Assembly: GCA_023053545.1 (NCBI GenBank)
Contig: JAKZAN010000007.1
Coordinates: forward strand, 5,952,001 to 6,016,000
DNA: 64,000 nt
Source of the DNA: Lepidurus packardi
Lineage: Eukaryota; Arthropoda; Branchiopoda; Notostraca; Triopsidae
Direction of reading: 5' to 3'
Part shown: piece after piece, positions 1 through 12,600 of the stretch
How the letters are laid out: every line of letters begins with the position of its first letter
Position numbering within the stretch: position 1 is the first letter of the stretch
Translations under genes and position numbers: made by a program
Notes under the pieces: model-generated
What the model was told of the DNA's origin: nothing
Seen by the model: the letters and a program-made list of their open reading frames with translations, nothing else
Database searches by the model: none

Positions 1-2871
1 TTTATGCACTGCGTCTTTTGTAGTTTGCTGGGGACCGTAAAGTATACGCAAATCCCCATAAAAAATCCGAGTTTACATGCTGTCCATACGTGTCGTCCTG
101 TTGGCTCGCAACAATGAACGTTTTTAGGCTTTAGAGGATGGGACTGAACGACGTTAGCACTAAAACGGCTCGTTTCGAACTCTTGCAGGCTCACATGGCC
201 CCACTTTGTTCGATCAAAAAACCTTACGATGATTGATTTAACGTTTTATGCATGAGCATACTTTGCAAAAACCTTCACTGCTTTCGTGCTAAACCCCTGT
301 TTCTTATTCATGGGAAATATTGTTATGGTCGTATCTGGTTAGATTCCGTGACAAGAATGTGAATGGCGGAATCATTATTCCTTCGGGTGACACATATTTC
401 TTTTGCTTTTTCTTTTCCTACAAAATAATCGCCATTCACACAAGGACCTTGGTCAAATTACTGGAAGGTAGAGGTATTGGGTCTTCACAATTTGGAGCTA
501 TCTTTCTCCGTTATTGGGAATCCACCAATTTTGTATTGGGCTCGTGCTGCAAGGCGAGATAAAAACGTAACTTGTGAAGGCATCCAAACATTACGGGAAG
601 CGAAGTTAAGAAATAGGTTCCTTTCTCGTTGTTGTTTTTTCAAAGTGAAAAAAATTTGATCCAAGTCTGTCATGTTTTTATCACAAACTTCTTAGCTTTA
701 CTTTTTGTTTTTGTTCGATTTTCCAGAAAAAGTGACGGGGCACATTACAGGAAGCAATAAGATTTTGCCAGGCTTAAGAAAAGCTAGCCAAATTTGGAAC
801 GACAGAGCTTATGTAAAAGCGATTGCCTCAAAAGATTATAGAATCACGCCAGCACTTTATCGACCTCGGTATCAAACCTCAATATATTAGAAGAATTGGA
901 AAATAAAGGGGAGGAGGAGCGAGGGGACCTTAGCTCGGCAATTTCGAGCGGCAGTTAAGATCTTAATGTTCATAATGATGGAGACAGTTTCTTAGTGGGG
1001 GCCAGCCCCTGGCCTTTCGAACAATCTATCGATGCCAGCATCCTCCACACACTAGCGGAATCCAATGGGGATCATTTAAGAGCCGTCGTGCCGACGAAAG
1101 GTCTAGCAGCATCCGTGGCCAAAAGAGGATCATTGGAGATCGCAAAGCAGAGCTGTGGGTCGGGAATTGGGACGACGCTCTTATGAGCAAGTTTTTGGAG
1201 GGCATCCAAAGAAACAAAAGGCCCTTCTTGATCGAGAGGGTCAGTATAGTTCTACCGTTAACCTCCATCAGCTTGCCTTCTCCATGGCCAGCAGCTACTC
1301 CGCCCCCTTGCCTGGCTATAAGTAACCCTCCGTGGACTTCTCCTTTGGACTCCACAGAACTTGAGACTTTTGCTGCTACTACGTACTCGGGACTAAGATC
1401 CCTGATCCCTTCGGCCGTAACAATTGCTTCTGTGTGTCTGAATTTTACGATTTCCTTCCTCCCAATACTTCACCAAGTTACACAACGAGGCCTCTTCTGC
1501 TTTTACGAACGACAAAAAGCCCCAGCGGACAGTGCTTTTCTTCCTAAGGAACGGTTCAAAGGAGAGAAATACTTTGGCTGCGCGTCGACCATGCATGAGA
1601 GATTGGAAACATACGGGGGTTGCTTGCTGAGAGTGCGTTTGCCAGCAACGCAAAAATTTAAACTCGCTGAACCATTGCCCCCCTCCCCCCTGCTACTCCG
1701 GAAGCTTTTACTTAGCCCTCATTTTGGAAACGAGCAAAAAATTACCTGTTCCAGTTCTCGTTTCTCATTTTTCACAGTGCGAGAGGGGCGATTTCATCCG
1801 AGTCCCCTGCGTCTGACAATTTTAATGTTTGTCAATGAAGGCTCAGGCGGACTGCTGAGATCTCATAGTCATTAGCAATGATGAAGAAATAATTGGTGCT
1901 AGAGCTGGCTGGCTGGTTTTCCGCCTTTTTTATTTTTTTAGTCGTCTCAGATCGTCGTCCGTCTTCATTCCCAAGGCCTCCTCGGAGCTGTTCGTCCAAT
2001 GCTTTTTTATTCTTTTTCTGTGTTTCAGGCGCCACATTTATCACAGACAGGGCGATAAAAAAGGGCCAATCACCTCGTTGCTGACGCGCATTAACCTCGA
2101 ATGGAAATATGAGGCTGTCACTCTCTGTAACCTCATTCCAGTGTCCTCTGCTTTCGTTTTGGTCCTATTTTATTTTATGTATTTTATGTATGAACGGCAA
2201 AATTTTGATGGGAAAGATAAAAAACACATTTTGTAATTACGAAGCTCGTGCTGTATTTACTGTACCAAACGGTCTTACATTCCAATAGGCAATAATGTAG
2301 GCGTGCGAATTTGAAGACCATTCTTGAATCTCTCATTGGCGTCAAAAGGTTACAGGACGGTGCTTTCACGGCAAGAAAAACACAACAAATTACTAACAAC
2401 GTGCAGATTACCACTTGGTATGCAAATCAATAATGCGTTTGAGTGCCTGTTATTCGGAATATGGTTCTATAGTATAACAAGCTTGCAGCCGGGAGGACTG
2501 TCGGTATTATAGGATACAAGTGCTGAACCGTCAATGGAAATGCGCACGACAGTTGGCTGTTTGGTGCTAACAATAAATTTCCCAAACTCATTCCACCCCT
2601 TCCCGCTATATAACGATGCACGCAATGTTTATAGAAGTGCTATAAGGCGCACAATTCTTGCAGAAAACCATTTTGTCACGAGCTGTGGTTACACTTTTCA
2701 CTATACCGAGAAAAAGGGCGCCTTCCGAGGACAATTAATGGTACTCGAGGACTAAGTTTTGTCACTGCAGTTCCGCTCCCGCGTATATCGCTGCCGCCGC
2801 GAAATGTAAAAAGCGAGAGAATGGCTAAGAAGTCCTTTCATTACCACTCCGTTGCGAGTTTTCTGCTTTTT
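1..2871. other. Intergenic or unassigned left flank
   Basis: I see no gene I can name here. Open frames are short and lack recognisable domains, apart from one coding-like minus-strand stretch listed separately. The downstream end of the SLC37-type gene abuts the right side. The segment could hold terminal exons of a gene outside the window. Confidence 0.5.
1026..1469 (-). other. Unassigned coding-like open frame
   Basis: This frame stays open for 148 codons on the minus strand; the first ATG inside it is at 1355. Its composition looks protein-like, rich in Gly, Ala, Val and Glu (for example EGIRDLSPEYVVAAK and GGGVAAGHGEGKL), more so than the 230-codon open frame on the opposite strand (1183-1875), which is probably its shadow. 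I do not recognise the family and see no certain start or splice sites. It could be one exon of an unknown gene, a decayed mobile element or chance. Confidence 0.2.
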
Positions 2872-4269
2872 TCACAATCCAGTCTCGAGTCCTTGTCTGT
2901 CCAGTGAGCGTTGAATTAACATAGCTTTAAAAACCGAGACGGCTCCAGCCGCCGTTAGTAATATCATTATTAAGAATACTCCTCCCCAGCCCCAATGTTG
3001 TGCGGCTAAACCAATTAAGGGTCCCTCTAGAAAAGTTCCCATGCTTCCCGCTCCGTTCACGAGCCCACTTAGGGCAGCTCCGGCGTCTCGCCCGTCCTTT
3101 TCACCTAATCTTGCAGGAATAGCTCCACAGAGCAAAGTGTCCGGTCCGCAATTAGTTACACCAGCCAGAAACAAAAACAAAGCGTTACCCACGACTCCCC
3201 ATTGGGCCGTCAATAAGAAAGAGAGCAAAGAAATAGCGCTGAGCAAGATGAGAATCCAAATGGCGAGAAGCGTTCGCCCTCCAAAAAGGCGGTTCACAAT
3301 GACTCCTATGAGTGCAGTACCGAACCCACCGCCGATCTCGAATACCGTCGACATTAAGCCCGCCTGGGATTTGCCATAATGCAGTGAGTCGAGCAAATAC
3401 AGAGGTAGCCACATATACATACAATAACGGACCACTTTAATACAAAACACGCAAAAGGTAATTTCTGGAATTAAGGGAATGCTCCACAGTTGTACCCAAG
3501 CTCGCCAGCGAGACGAGGGTACTATGAGGGGGGCGTGGTCGGTACAATGCATCACCGATTCGGGTTGATGAAGTGGGACTTGTTCGGGGTGCACTTTCAG
3601 GACTATGGCTTGATTGATACAGGTTCCATTGTAGGCACTCTTCTCCGCTGGTGTGCGTACCACAATGTAGGCTAACAAGGCAAATACTAATAGTATTATG
3701 GAGGGACACAAATGTACTAGCCGCCAGCCGAAAGCCATCTCCAGGCCAACGGCTAATCCAGTACCGGCGACGCCGCCCACGAACGCTGACAGACCGAAGA
3801 CGCCGAAGATGGTATGGGAAACCTTGTTACCGGAGTGGAGCAGCCAAGCTGCCAAAGTTTTGGAACAGGACGGCCAAGAAAAGGCTAGAGCGGATCCGTT
3901 AATTGCCAATAAAAGGAGGCACATCGAGTACGAATTCCACAGTCCAAATGTGGTCATACTTAAACCGCTGATCAATAAACTAAAGGTTAAAATTCGCCGA
4001 GGGCCGAAGCTGTCTGCCAACGGTCCCAAAGTTAGTTGCATAAAAGCATAAGGAAAGAGCAGAGCTGCATCCAGAAGCCCTAATTGTAGACGGCTTAATT
4101 GAAATTCCGCGGCTAAGTCGCTTTTGATGACACCTACTGGTTTCCTCAGCAAGTACGTGCTACCATAAGCCAGCCATAATGTGGAGAATAACAAATACTG
4201 ATAGCGTTTTTCGGACATGGACGTAATTGGATGGGTTACAGCCCAGTGAGCTTCTGCGAAGAACTCCAT
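2872..4269 (-). CDS. SLC37-type sugar-phosphate/phosphate antiporter (MFS)
   Basis: A 465-residue, single-exon protein with about 12 hydrophobic membrane segments. The N-terminal half carries the transporter signature around YLLRKPVGVIKSDL and LGPLADSFGPRR (MFS loop 2-3 motif). The C-terminal half has CGPDTLLCGAIPARLGEKDG followed by ALSGLVNGAGSMG, the pattern seen in the organophosphate:phosphate antiporter/SLC37 group. Family members exchange phosphorylated sugars or glycerol-3-phosphate for phosphate in the ER or plasma membrane; which substrate applies here cannot be told. A polar loop of about 40 residues separates the two halves, as usual. It has no introns, unlike most neighbours, so a retrocopy origin is possible, but the frame is intact. 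It is divergent from LRRC28, with about 0.7 kb between start codons. The start is the first in-frame ATG and gives normal family length. Confidence 0.85.
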   Translation of the reverse strand: MEFFAEAHWAVTHPITSMSEKRYQYLLFSTLWLAYGSTYLLRKPVGVIKSDLAAEFQLSRLQLGLLDAALLFPYAFMQLTLGPLADSFGPRRILTFSLLISGLSMTTFGLWNSYSMCLLLLAINGSALAFSWPSCSKTLAAWLLHSGNKVSHTIFGVFGLSAFVGGVAGTGLAVGLEMAFGWRLVHLCPSIILLVFALLAYIVVRTPAEKSAYNGTCINQAIVLKVHPEQVPLHQPESVMHCTDHAPLIVPSSRWRAWVQLWSIPLIPEITFCVFCIKVVRYCMYMWLPLYLLDSLHYGKSQAGLMSTVFEIGGGFGTALIGVIVNRLFGGRTLLAIWILILLSAISLLSFLLTAQWGVVGNALFLFLAGVTNCGPDTLLCGAIPARLGEKDGRDAGAALSGLVNGAGSMGTFLEGPLIGLAAQHWGWGGVFLIMILLTAAGAVSVFKAMLIQRSLDRQGLETGL

Positions 4270-4966
4270 TTTGAAAGAGTAACGTCTGCCGATTGATGAA
4301 CTGTTTAAAACAGGTGCTTAGAACTCGCGCTTTTTATGATTTGTCAGTTTCTTTTTTCTTGACATAGATTGTGGATAGGAGGCGGAGCGACAGCAGCTTT
4401 GGGCATGATTAATCTCTGCTTAGTTTATGGTTTGCTAGTTTGGTTTGAATTGTTTATATTTGTGTTACTTGAGTTAGCTGGCATGCACTAAAGTTACTTT
4501 TTAAAACTAGATCTTGAGCTAATTATTTTAGTAACGTCGCGGAACGCAGGTCGACGTCAATAGACCGGCTTCGTCCGTGCAGTCGTGCTGAAATTGCAAA
4601 GGGGCTGGCAACACATGCGCGTTTCAAGCTTTGGTTACAAAGGCATGTTATGAAGATGAATGATATAATGAGCCTGTATGAAGACATGAAATCCGAGTAG
4701 GATTGACATGTGCAATTAAAGCCGGAAATTAATATTTTTTTGCCGGTTAGCATGCTCTCCCAGTCAGCAAATTATTCAGAATTAGAGGATGTGGTTTTGT
4801 TTTGGATCTTAGGATAGGAAAAAAAGTGTAAGGAAGTTATTTTGGTCTGTTAGCTCCTTGGCGAAATTTCAAAAACTTGATTAGATTAGGACTTTTCCTT
4901 GCAGAAGTTGGTTTGCGTAGAGAAAATCCTTGTTGTAATAAAATGTATATATTTTTTGATAGTGCG
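4270..4966. promoter_or_regulatory. Divergent intergenic region, SLC37-like / LRRC28
   Basis: About 0.7 kb between two head-to-head start codons, so it must contain both promoters unless untranslated exons lie elsewhere. I see no clear TATA box or other nameable element. An in-frame upstream ATG for LRRC28 lies at 4943. Confidence 0.5.
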
Positions 4967-6232
4967 ATGGTGCGTGAAATTGGAGAACGAGTCATTCTTC
5001 ATTGGAATTACCGGGGCTTGTCGACATTGCCCGTGGAGTTGCTGGAATTCGGAGACCACTTACACGAGATTTACCTGAAACAGAATTTGATTTCTGAGTT
5101 GGTAAAATCGAATGTGACCCCGTCGTGACTTTTATTAAAGGAATTTATTGGATTTTAGCCACACGATCTTCATAAACTCAGGAACCTGACAAACCTCTAT
5201 CTGCAAGCGAACCGATTGACTAGTCTTCCAAATTCAATTGGAAGTTTAACCTTGTTGGAAGCGTTGGATATAAGTCAGAATAACCTGACGAGTCTACCTG
5301 ATAGCGTTGGCAAACTGCTTAATTTGAAGCGTTTAATACTCACGAATAATGCAATCGCAAGTATACCCGAAAGTAAGCCTTTTTGTTTTCTTTGGTACTT
5401 TTCAATATATAGTTTGCGTTTTTTAAGGCATTGGAAATTTAAGCAGATTGGAATCGTTACAGATTAGTTGTAATCAGCTACGGAAGCTAACGAGTTCCCT
5501 GGCCAATTGTGCTCGGTTGGAAGAACTGCACGCGGATAAGAATTTCCTAACAGAATTGCCATTTACTCTCGCCTTTTTGCCTCGGTTGAAATCCATAAGT
5601 GTAAGCACTAACCAGCTCTGCTACCTTCCACCAGGCCCATTTTTAAGCTTGAAGACGTTTTACTTCGACAACAATCCGGGAGTCAATTACATACCTGCCA
5701 TGTTGGCAAATAGGTTGGGTCCCAGCAAGCTGCGCTTTTACAAGTATGCTTTCATGTCGAAATTCCCGGGCATTTCTTTTGTTACAACTACTTTTGTTTC
5801 AGGTGTCAGGACCGCGAATTTACTCACGAAAAATGTACTGGTACATTGATTAAAGTTTCGCTTCCTTTAGAAGCTGTCCGTCTACAGATTTATCAGCAAT
5901 TGGATCATATATCTCAGCCTCCACTTCACTGCGTGGTACCAACCTTATTGGAACTTTCGCTGCGATATATTGCGTTCTCCGACTTCCAGTATGTGACGGA
6001 TCATTTACCCGAAATATTAGGGAAACACATTGAACAGGGACCGTTAACTCTGTGTTGTCATTGCGCCAAATCAATATTCACTGATGCATCGCTGAATTTC
6101 AGTTGCCTTCCACTAGAGACTGAACGTGATCAAATTATTGTAGCTTACTTAGCTTGTACATGTGCGTGCATGGTTGACTTTCTTCGTATGAATTCAACCA
6201 TTAAAAGATTTAACTGGCAATATGAGCAATAA
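4967..6232 (+). CDS. LRRC28: Leucine-rich repeat-containing protein 28
   Basis: Exons are 4967-5101, 5159-5372, 5428-5743 and 5803-6232, giving 364 residues, close to vertebrate LRRC28 (about 367). Repeats of the LxxLPxxIGxLxxLxxLxLxxN type fill the first two thirds. The C-terminal third has the family-specific region: LPLEAVRLQ, PTLLELSLRYI, then LPEILGKHIEQGPLTLCCHC, where the paired cysteines resemble a small metal-binding knuckle. LRRC28 function is poorly known; it is a soluble repeat protein likely to act as a binding scaffold. Introns are 57, 55 and 59 bp; intron 2 uses an unusual AAG acceptor. An in-frame ATG at 4943 would add eight residues; I chose 4967 for its good context (G at -3 and +4), but the longer form is possible. 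A polyadenylation hexamer overlaps the stop codon. Confidence 0.9.
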
Positions 6233-6233
6233 A
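6228..6233 (+). terminator. AATAAA overlapping the LRRC28 stop codon
   Basis: The last codons read GAG CAA TAA, so AATAAA spans 6228-6233 and contains the stop TAA. If used, the 3' UTR would be only some 10-30 nt. No other perfect hexamer lies nearby downstream, but use is inferred only. Confidence 0.4.
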
Positions 6234-6698
6234 CGACTCAACCCCTATTGCTATAACTAGTGCATGCAATGTTTTTTTGAAAATGCGCCAGAACGATGAA
6301 CCTGGATTGGGTAAAACAGAAAGATTATGGCCGTCCTAGGCGGAGCTCCGAGCTGACACAAGAATGGCCATGGGCCAGTTGAAGTTGTTGTCTTGAGCTA
6401 TTGTCAGCAGTGTTTAATTAGGTTTCGCTTAGTTCAATTGACTGAATGATTTCATAAATACGCTACATAATTTTGGCACAAAATATTTATGAAATGACTT
6501 AATCCATTATCTGTAAAGATATACTGCCAACTTGCAACTGATCTATTTAGTGCAACTGCAAGTTTCGGTATCCGGTGCATTTTTTGCCTGTGCTGGCTTT
6601 CCGAGTTTTCGAAAGTGAAAAAGGTATGGTTTAGATATATGGTTCCGGCATCGAATATGTTTTTTAATTTCTTTCCTTTGTAGAAAGCGTCCGCAAAC
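6233..6698 (+). promoter_or_regulatory. Intergenic: LRRC28 3' end, MCC promoter and leader
   Basis: The MCC ATG at 6699 sits 15 nt after a TTTGTAG acceptor at 6683. A matching donor AAAAG/GTATGG lies at 6623/6624, implying a 60-bp 5' UTR intron and a short leader exon upstream. The rest is AT-rich with no nameable element. Confidence 0.45.
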
Positions 6699-9600
6699 AT
6701 GGGTGATAAGCTTGGGAATTCACCCCCTAAATCCCTTGCAAGGAATCAAGAAGCACCTCGTTTAGCTGAACCAGACCCAAGAAGGATTTCTCTAGCCCTT
6801 ACAGATACTGTTAGCGAAGCAGAATCGCTCTATGATGATGAACGCATTAAGAAACTCTTTGCACTTTGTGATGCTGATGGGGATGGCTTTATTGACTGGT
6901 AACTTAAACTTGGATAAATTATTTTTCTTACATGATCTAAAATGTGTTTCTTTGCAGCAACGACCTAGCCAATGCGTTGCAAGACCTTGGATTGGATGAT
7001 GCATTAGACGTTTCTGATTTAATGAAAGAAATGGGTGCTGACGCTACGGGGAAGGTTTCCTTTGAACAGTTTATGCAATGTCGCCTTGCCCACAGTACCG
7101 AAATTGAAGCCTTACGGTATCAGGGAGCTACCGCACAATACAACTCCTTGAATTGGCCCCACGATGATAAGCCCAAGGAACCTGATTACTTCCCCACTAG
7201 CAGTGAACACAGTTTAGGTTAGTATCTGAAGACGTCCTTCATAGGAATACGAACTAATTGTTGTTTGTAGGAGCTTTGTCTGGGCGCCATGAAAGCTGGG
7301 AATTCGATAGTGGAGCAAGAGATTTGAGTCCTGAGCCTCATACTTTGCAGAGACTTATAGAAGCAGCTGGAGGTTCTCTAAGTTCTCTAAGCGGCAACAC
7401 AACTAACCTACTGGAATTGGCCAACAAGGTAGGTGATTTTGTCGCCTCTCTTCGTTTTCGCACTATCCCTTTGATGTCCCTACTAAAAAACGGAAGCTTT
7501 ACTTACTGGTGCCAGTTAAGCTGCCCAGAAGTAACACAGTAATTCTATCAGGACTGCCAGTGCTAGTTCACGTTAGTGTAAGATTTGGTGTCTACAGCTT
7601 TGAAAGCCTTGGCTTTCCCGCAATCCTTTGTTTGTCAACCCCTTCAGATAAGTTAACATACTGATAGTTTGTTCGCGACTTTGCTTGTGGCCCGAGAAGC
7701 ATTTGGCGCCTTCGAAAATCAATACGTTCTACATTATCCTTAATGCCAAAGGACCAGGCCAACTTAGTGTGTGACCTTTACTCCTCCGCTAGAGCAGAAA
7801 GGCTACAAGATAGGCTTTCGGCTCACAGAAAATAATAATTGCAGGCGAAACAAAAAGGAAAGCCTGATTCATGTTTATGGAACTTGTTCTGCTCTACTAG
7901 TCTTCCTTATCCACAAGCGAGACTTTCTATGCGTGAGGTAAATAAGCGAACAACAGCCTAATGTTGGGTTGGGTAGCAAAGTGGCGCGTGATTTACAGAG
8001 GAGCACTAAAAACGTATGTCGTAAAGATTCTCCATATCCCGCCAGACCAGGGTGCTGAACTGTATAGAGGACTCTGGTAGAGCATTGAAAAAGAAATATT
8101 TATCTCCTCCACGGAGCATTTTACTTTTGCTTCTGATACTTGCGAAAGGGGAAAAACGAAAACGACGAATCGATAGTCATGTGCTCGAAAAGTGAGCGAG
8201 GGAGAGATTTTTTATGGATAAATGCATTGGATTACAGAGAAATTCTGTTTCCTCTCTTATATAACGCCTGTTATACCAGACAACGATGCGAGGCGAAAAA
8301 AAGACTTGCACCATGGTAATTGTTAGTAGGATCCTAGAAGCTAAGACGTCGTTGCCGTCTTGTAGTCGTCTTCGATCTTGTCTCGCACTCGTCCCGCCAC
8401 GCCAGTCAACTCCAGAAGACGCAAGTGTGTAGAGGTGCTCCTTCCTTAAGAAGTTCTACCGCAACCAAGTGTTTGCTTACCTTTTGAATGTAGTGGTTAA
8501 GGTTATTATGAGAACGCGAGGGACGGAATTAAAATGACTGACTCATCGTTTGTCGAGAGCTTATTGTTCAAAGAACTCCTGCATTCAGATGTACGCAAGT
8601 ATTCGTTTCGCTAACCGGAAGAAAGAGCTAAATTGATATCGAGTCTTTGACTTTGTTTTGTATTTCTTATTTTATTTTTTCAAGAGAAAAAATTTGTGCG
8701 CCGTGATCAAAATAACGCCTGAATTTAATGCTTTCATTCATAAGATGTCGTAGGTTAGGGCGTTTCACTTACGGTTTCGCGTTTCGAGCATGCTTTGTTA
8801 ACAAAACCCTCCGTTCCTGTGGCTTTAAGTAAGCTCTAAGAATCAGTCAGGGTAGTTTCTTGTCATAGAAACGACAGCACTGAAGGAGGACTAGATAAAA
8901 CGAAAGCGACAAAGAATTTTTTGTGCCTATTCTAGTCGGCAGAAATTCATTTCATTTCGGAAATTCAAGAAAAATACCTTGTTTCCTAAGCAAATATGCG
9001 GGTTCTTAGATAGTACGGGAACAGATATGTAAGAAATTCCCAGTAAGCTCTTGGCCAGGATTTTTTATTATTATTATTTCGGAAGGGCCTATGTGTATGA
9101 TAATCTGTCATTCGTACCCGGGAAACATGTGGCCTGATTTCCCAAGAGCAAATACGTTCTTCGTTTTTTACTCTAGTGTATTTGTGTCCACCCAAAGCTA
9201 GAGTCTTGATGACTAAAACTTTAACCACAAGATCCACATGTTTTTCTTCGTAAAGCCTGGGGTGTGTTTTTGCGTTGTTAAAATGCTGGCAAGGAGAGTA
9301 AGAGAATGTATTCATCATCGATCTGGGTCGGGGACTGACACCTAATTCAATGGTCTGGTGCATTGTGCCGGACATGGACTTTCATTTTATCAATTTTATC
9401 TATTGTATCTGTACTGATTTACGTGGCTTAACTAGTAGTGGGGTGTAGGTATGATACAACTTACAACCATGTCACTTACGAAACTGCAAGTCGCGTGGGT
9501 TTTTTGCTTTCAACCTTAGCTTGGGCTCCCCTTACTTAGTTCCGTGTTTCTGCAGCCATATCCCGGGATGTTTGCCAGCATATTGTGCTATTTGTACATC

Positions 9601-12600
9601 TCGCTTTGCCAAATTTAGCAGCGCAGAATTTTAGGGAATTCTGCAAAAGCTCGTTGTACGCCAAATGTGTAACAATCGTATTGATTATTTGCGTTCGGAA
9701 GTAAAAAGGAGAAAGAAAGAAAACATTTAAGGCAACAAAACTTTGCCTAAGAGCTCTGTTCGTTTCCAAACGCGTAACAAGAACAAAAAATCCTCCATTA
9801 CCGTTATTGGAATTTTTACTGCGGCGTAAACAATTTTTTTTTTTTTCATTTTGGCCGTTTTGGTAAGTTGTTTACGTTATCAAAACAATCAGGCGTGAGT
9901 TTCTTTGATGAACGACTTTAAGAAAGACTTTTCGCACTTACTAAAGATGACGTACTGGTGCGTTTAGCATAATGGCTAGCTATTAGTTAACGAGATGAGA
10001 ATCTTGCAAGTCAGAATCATCTTAGGCGAACTAATGGGAGTTGTATCTATGGACCAGTGGCGATAGGAGTGAGTTGTTTTTCCTGCAATGCCAGCGTCGT
10101 AACGAAGGTTGCTCGCAATTGAGTTCTAAACGTTGCAACTTGGCAACTCCATGGACACATTCTTGGATGTTCGACAATGAAATTCCTCGAGTGCTTCTAA
10201 GGAAGATGTGTCCAGCTGAGTCTAGGATAGGAGAGACTGGGAATGTAGGGGAAAGAGAGTCTCCATAGACTGTACGACAGACTGTGCGGTGTGGAACAGG
10301 AAAAGGATGCGACGGTGGACATAAAATTACGTCCTAAGTCTTTATAGCAGGGTAACAATAGGTTCCCATGCGTCCTCTTTTACCCAATTTCTTTCGTGCA
10401 GTTTGCAAACAGAAAGGGGAAGAAGCGGTTACTTCTAAACGAGTCAAAGCCGGTGCCTTGGCAAAGAATAGAACTGATTGAAAAAGACAAAGGGGAGAAT
10501 AGAGACTGAGGGAGAGAGAAGTCAAGTTATATTGGCATCGTTGGTCCCGCTCACAAGAATGCCGATTGAATTCAAAGTGTTCAAACTTTACGAAAGGGGC
10601 GGGAAGCGACACAAAAATAAAAAAGATCTGTCGCTGTTTTGAGTTTTGCAAGGTACAGTTTTGGTGTTACAGTAACAACATTTCCAGTTAAGAGGCAAAG
10701 GGGACTAGAAGCACATGAGATGCTTAATGACCAACGAGTGAGAGCTGTGTATCGGTGAGTGCCGACATATGGATGTGAGCAAGGGATGAAAGAAAGATGG
10801 TCTAACAGAGTGTGAACGCTCGAAGCTGTTAAGTAGCCTATTGCTCCGTTGCTCCTTGTGCGTATGATGTGGGTGCGTGTGTATACAGCTTCCATCAGTT
10901 TTTAGGCCTATTTTTGGATAACTTAACCGTGTCACGGAAGTATGGGGGGAGGTTAACAAGAGGGTAATGTGACTGAAATAGGGACACATATTGGAACTTT
11001 GAACGTGAAAAATGAGGCAGAAGCACGTTTGTTTCCTTTGTCATCGTCCTTTGTTTATTTGCGTTTTTTATTTCGTTTTTTTTGTTCGATTTATTGTTTT
11101 GATATTAAATGAAGTGTTAATAATCTGATATTAAATGAATGAGTGTTAATTGATATTAAATGAAGTGTTAATAATAAAAATGTTAATAAAGTGTTTGGGA
11201 ATTCTTGTTTTCACAGTTGCATTTAGCAGCGTTAACATCCTTGAAGAGCGAAGTGGTGGAACTCACTACGAGATTGCAGCGAAGTTGCAAAGAACGAGAT
11301 GGTTTGGAGCAGACGTTAGCCAAAGCGCAGGTATGATTATTGTTATTATTATTATTATTATTATTATTAATAAAAGAAAGTAATGTTTTTGTTTGTTGGT
11401 AAATATTTATTCGTAAGATGGAGGGAACGGAATTAATTTCAATGTTTGTATTTGTTTAGTTGGAACGCTTGCGTGTTACTCAGGAGAGTGAAGAGCGATT
11501 AGAACGGCAAGCGACGCAATATGAAGAGCGCCTTACGGAACTGCACAGTGTGATTGCTGAGTTGTCGCGTAAACTCGATCGGCAGAACTACACTATTATT
11601 CGTGAAGAGGGCGAAGACGGCGATGTGTCTCCAGTAAGTGGCAGCAAGGAAGAAGGCGACGAAGACGACGAAGAAAGTGGCGACGAAGTTGATGCGCCTG
11701 GGGTAGAACTTAAGGATGATGATAAGGAGAGGAGCGAGGCTGGCGCGGTACAATCGAGCGATGCGGAAAGCGAAGCCAAGCATAAATTTCGCCCTTCCCA
11801 TAAAGAACCTTACTGTGCGAGTGAAGATCTTGATGACAAAGCGCTCGAAGCAGGCCGGGCTTTACATGAGCTAGAACATTGTGAGCGTCTCCAGGAAACG
11901 CTCGTCGCACTCCAATCCGAGAATGCTGTTTTGCAACGCACCGCGTTTCAACAAAGAGCTGAATTGGAAGAAGCCAAGTCAGCATTGTGCAATCTTCGCC
12001 AGGAAAAAGAACGCTTAGAAAATCAGGTATGCGTTGATATAGAGTGAGGACCAAGGCTGTCGCCAACTCATTTTATTATTATTTTTTACAGCTAAGAGAT
12101 GTAACTTCCGCGGAACATAATCCGTGCCCGTCTCCGCAGCCACGTCCCCTGCCGTTATCTGCTACAGGTGCTATGGGATCACTGGCTAGATTTGCCCTTT
12201 ATGGAGAGCGCACGGATGGCGTAACGAGTCCAGTTATCTTGGAAGAAGGGCCCGTTTGCAAAGTAGCGGAAAGGGTGCGGTTACGTCGACTCGAGAGCAG
12301 AGAAAGGGGTCTTACTGGATCGGAAATTGCGAACCTCGGGGTGAGTACTCGTGGGGGATTTTGTAACTTTTTATTTCACTTCACGTACTTTTTTTATCGA
12401 GATTAAGAGACATTTTTGCAACTCTAAAAGTTATTTCGATAGCGTAATAAAACTTGGTTTTCACAGGTGAGGGACCCTAGAATTGCCGAGCACTTGATCG
12501 CTTCTTTATCTGAAGAATCCATGATGCAAGAAGTGCGCCATGGGACCCAAGCCTCCGACGTTTCTCCCCTACGCGAAACGAAGATTCGTGAAATGGAGCT

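Noticed and set aside
1183..1875. Plus-strand open frame of 230 codons, the longest unexplained one
   Set aside because: Low-quality Ser/Pro/Leu-rich text that overlaps a more protein-like minus-strand frame; likely its shadow.
8986..9375. 129-codon minus-strand frame inside MCC intron 3
   Set aside because: No domain, odd composition, length within chance for this window.
9960..10025. tRNA-like stretch with box A-like TAGCATAATGG in MCC intron 3
   Set aside because: No acceptable box B and stems do not pair; not a tRNA or clear pseudogene.
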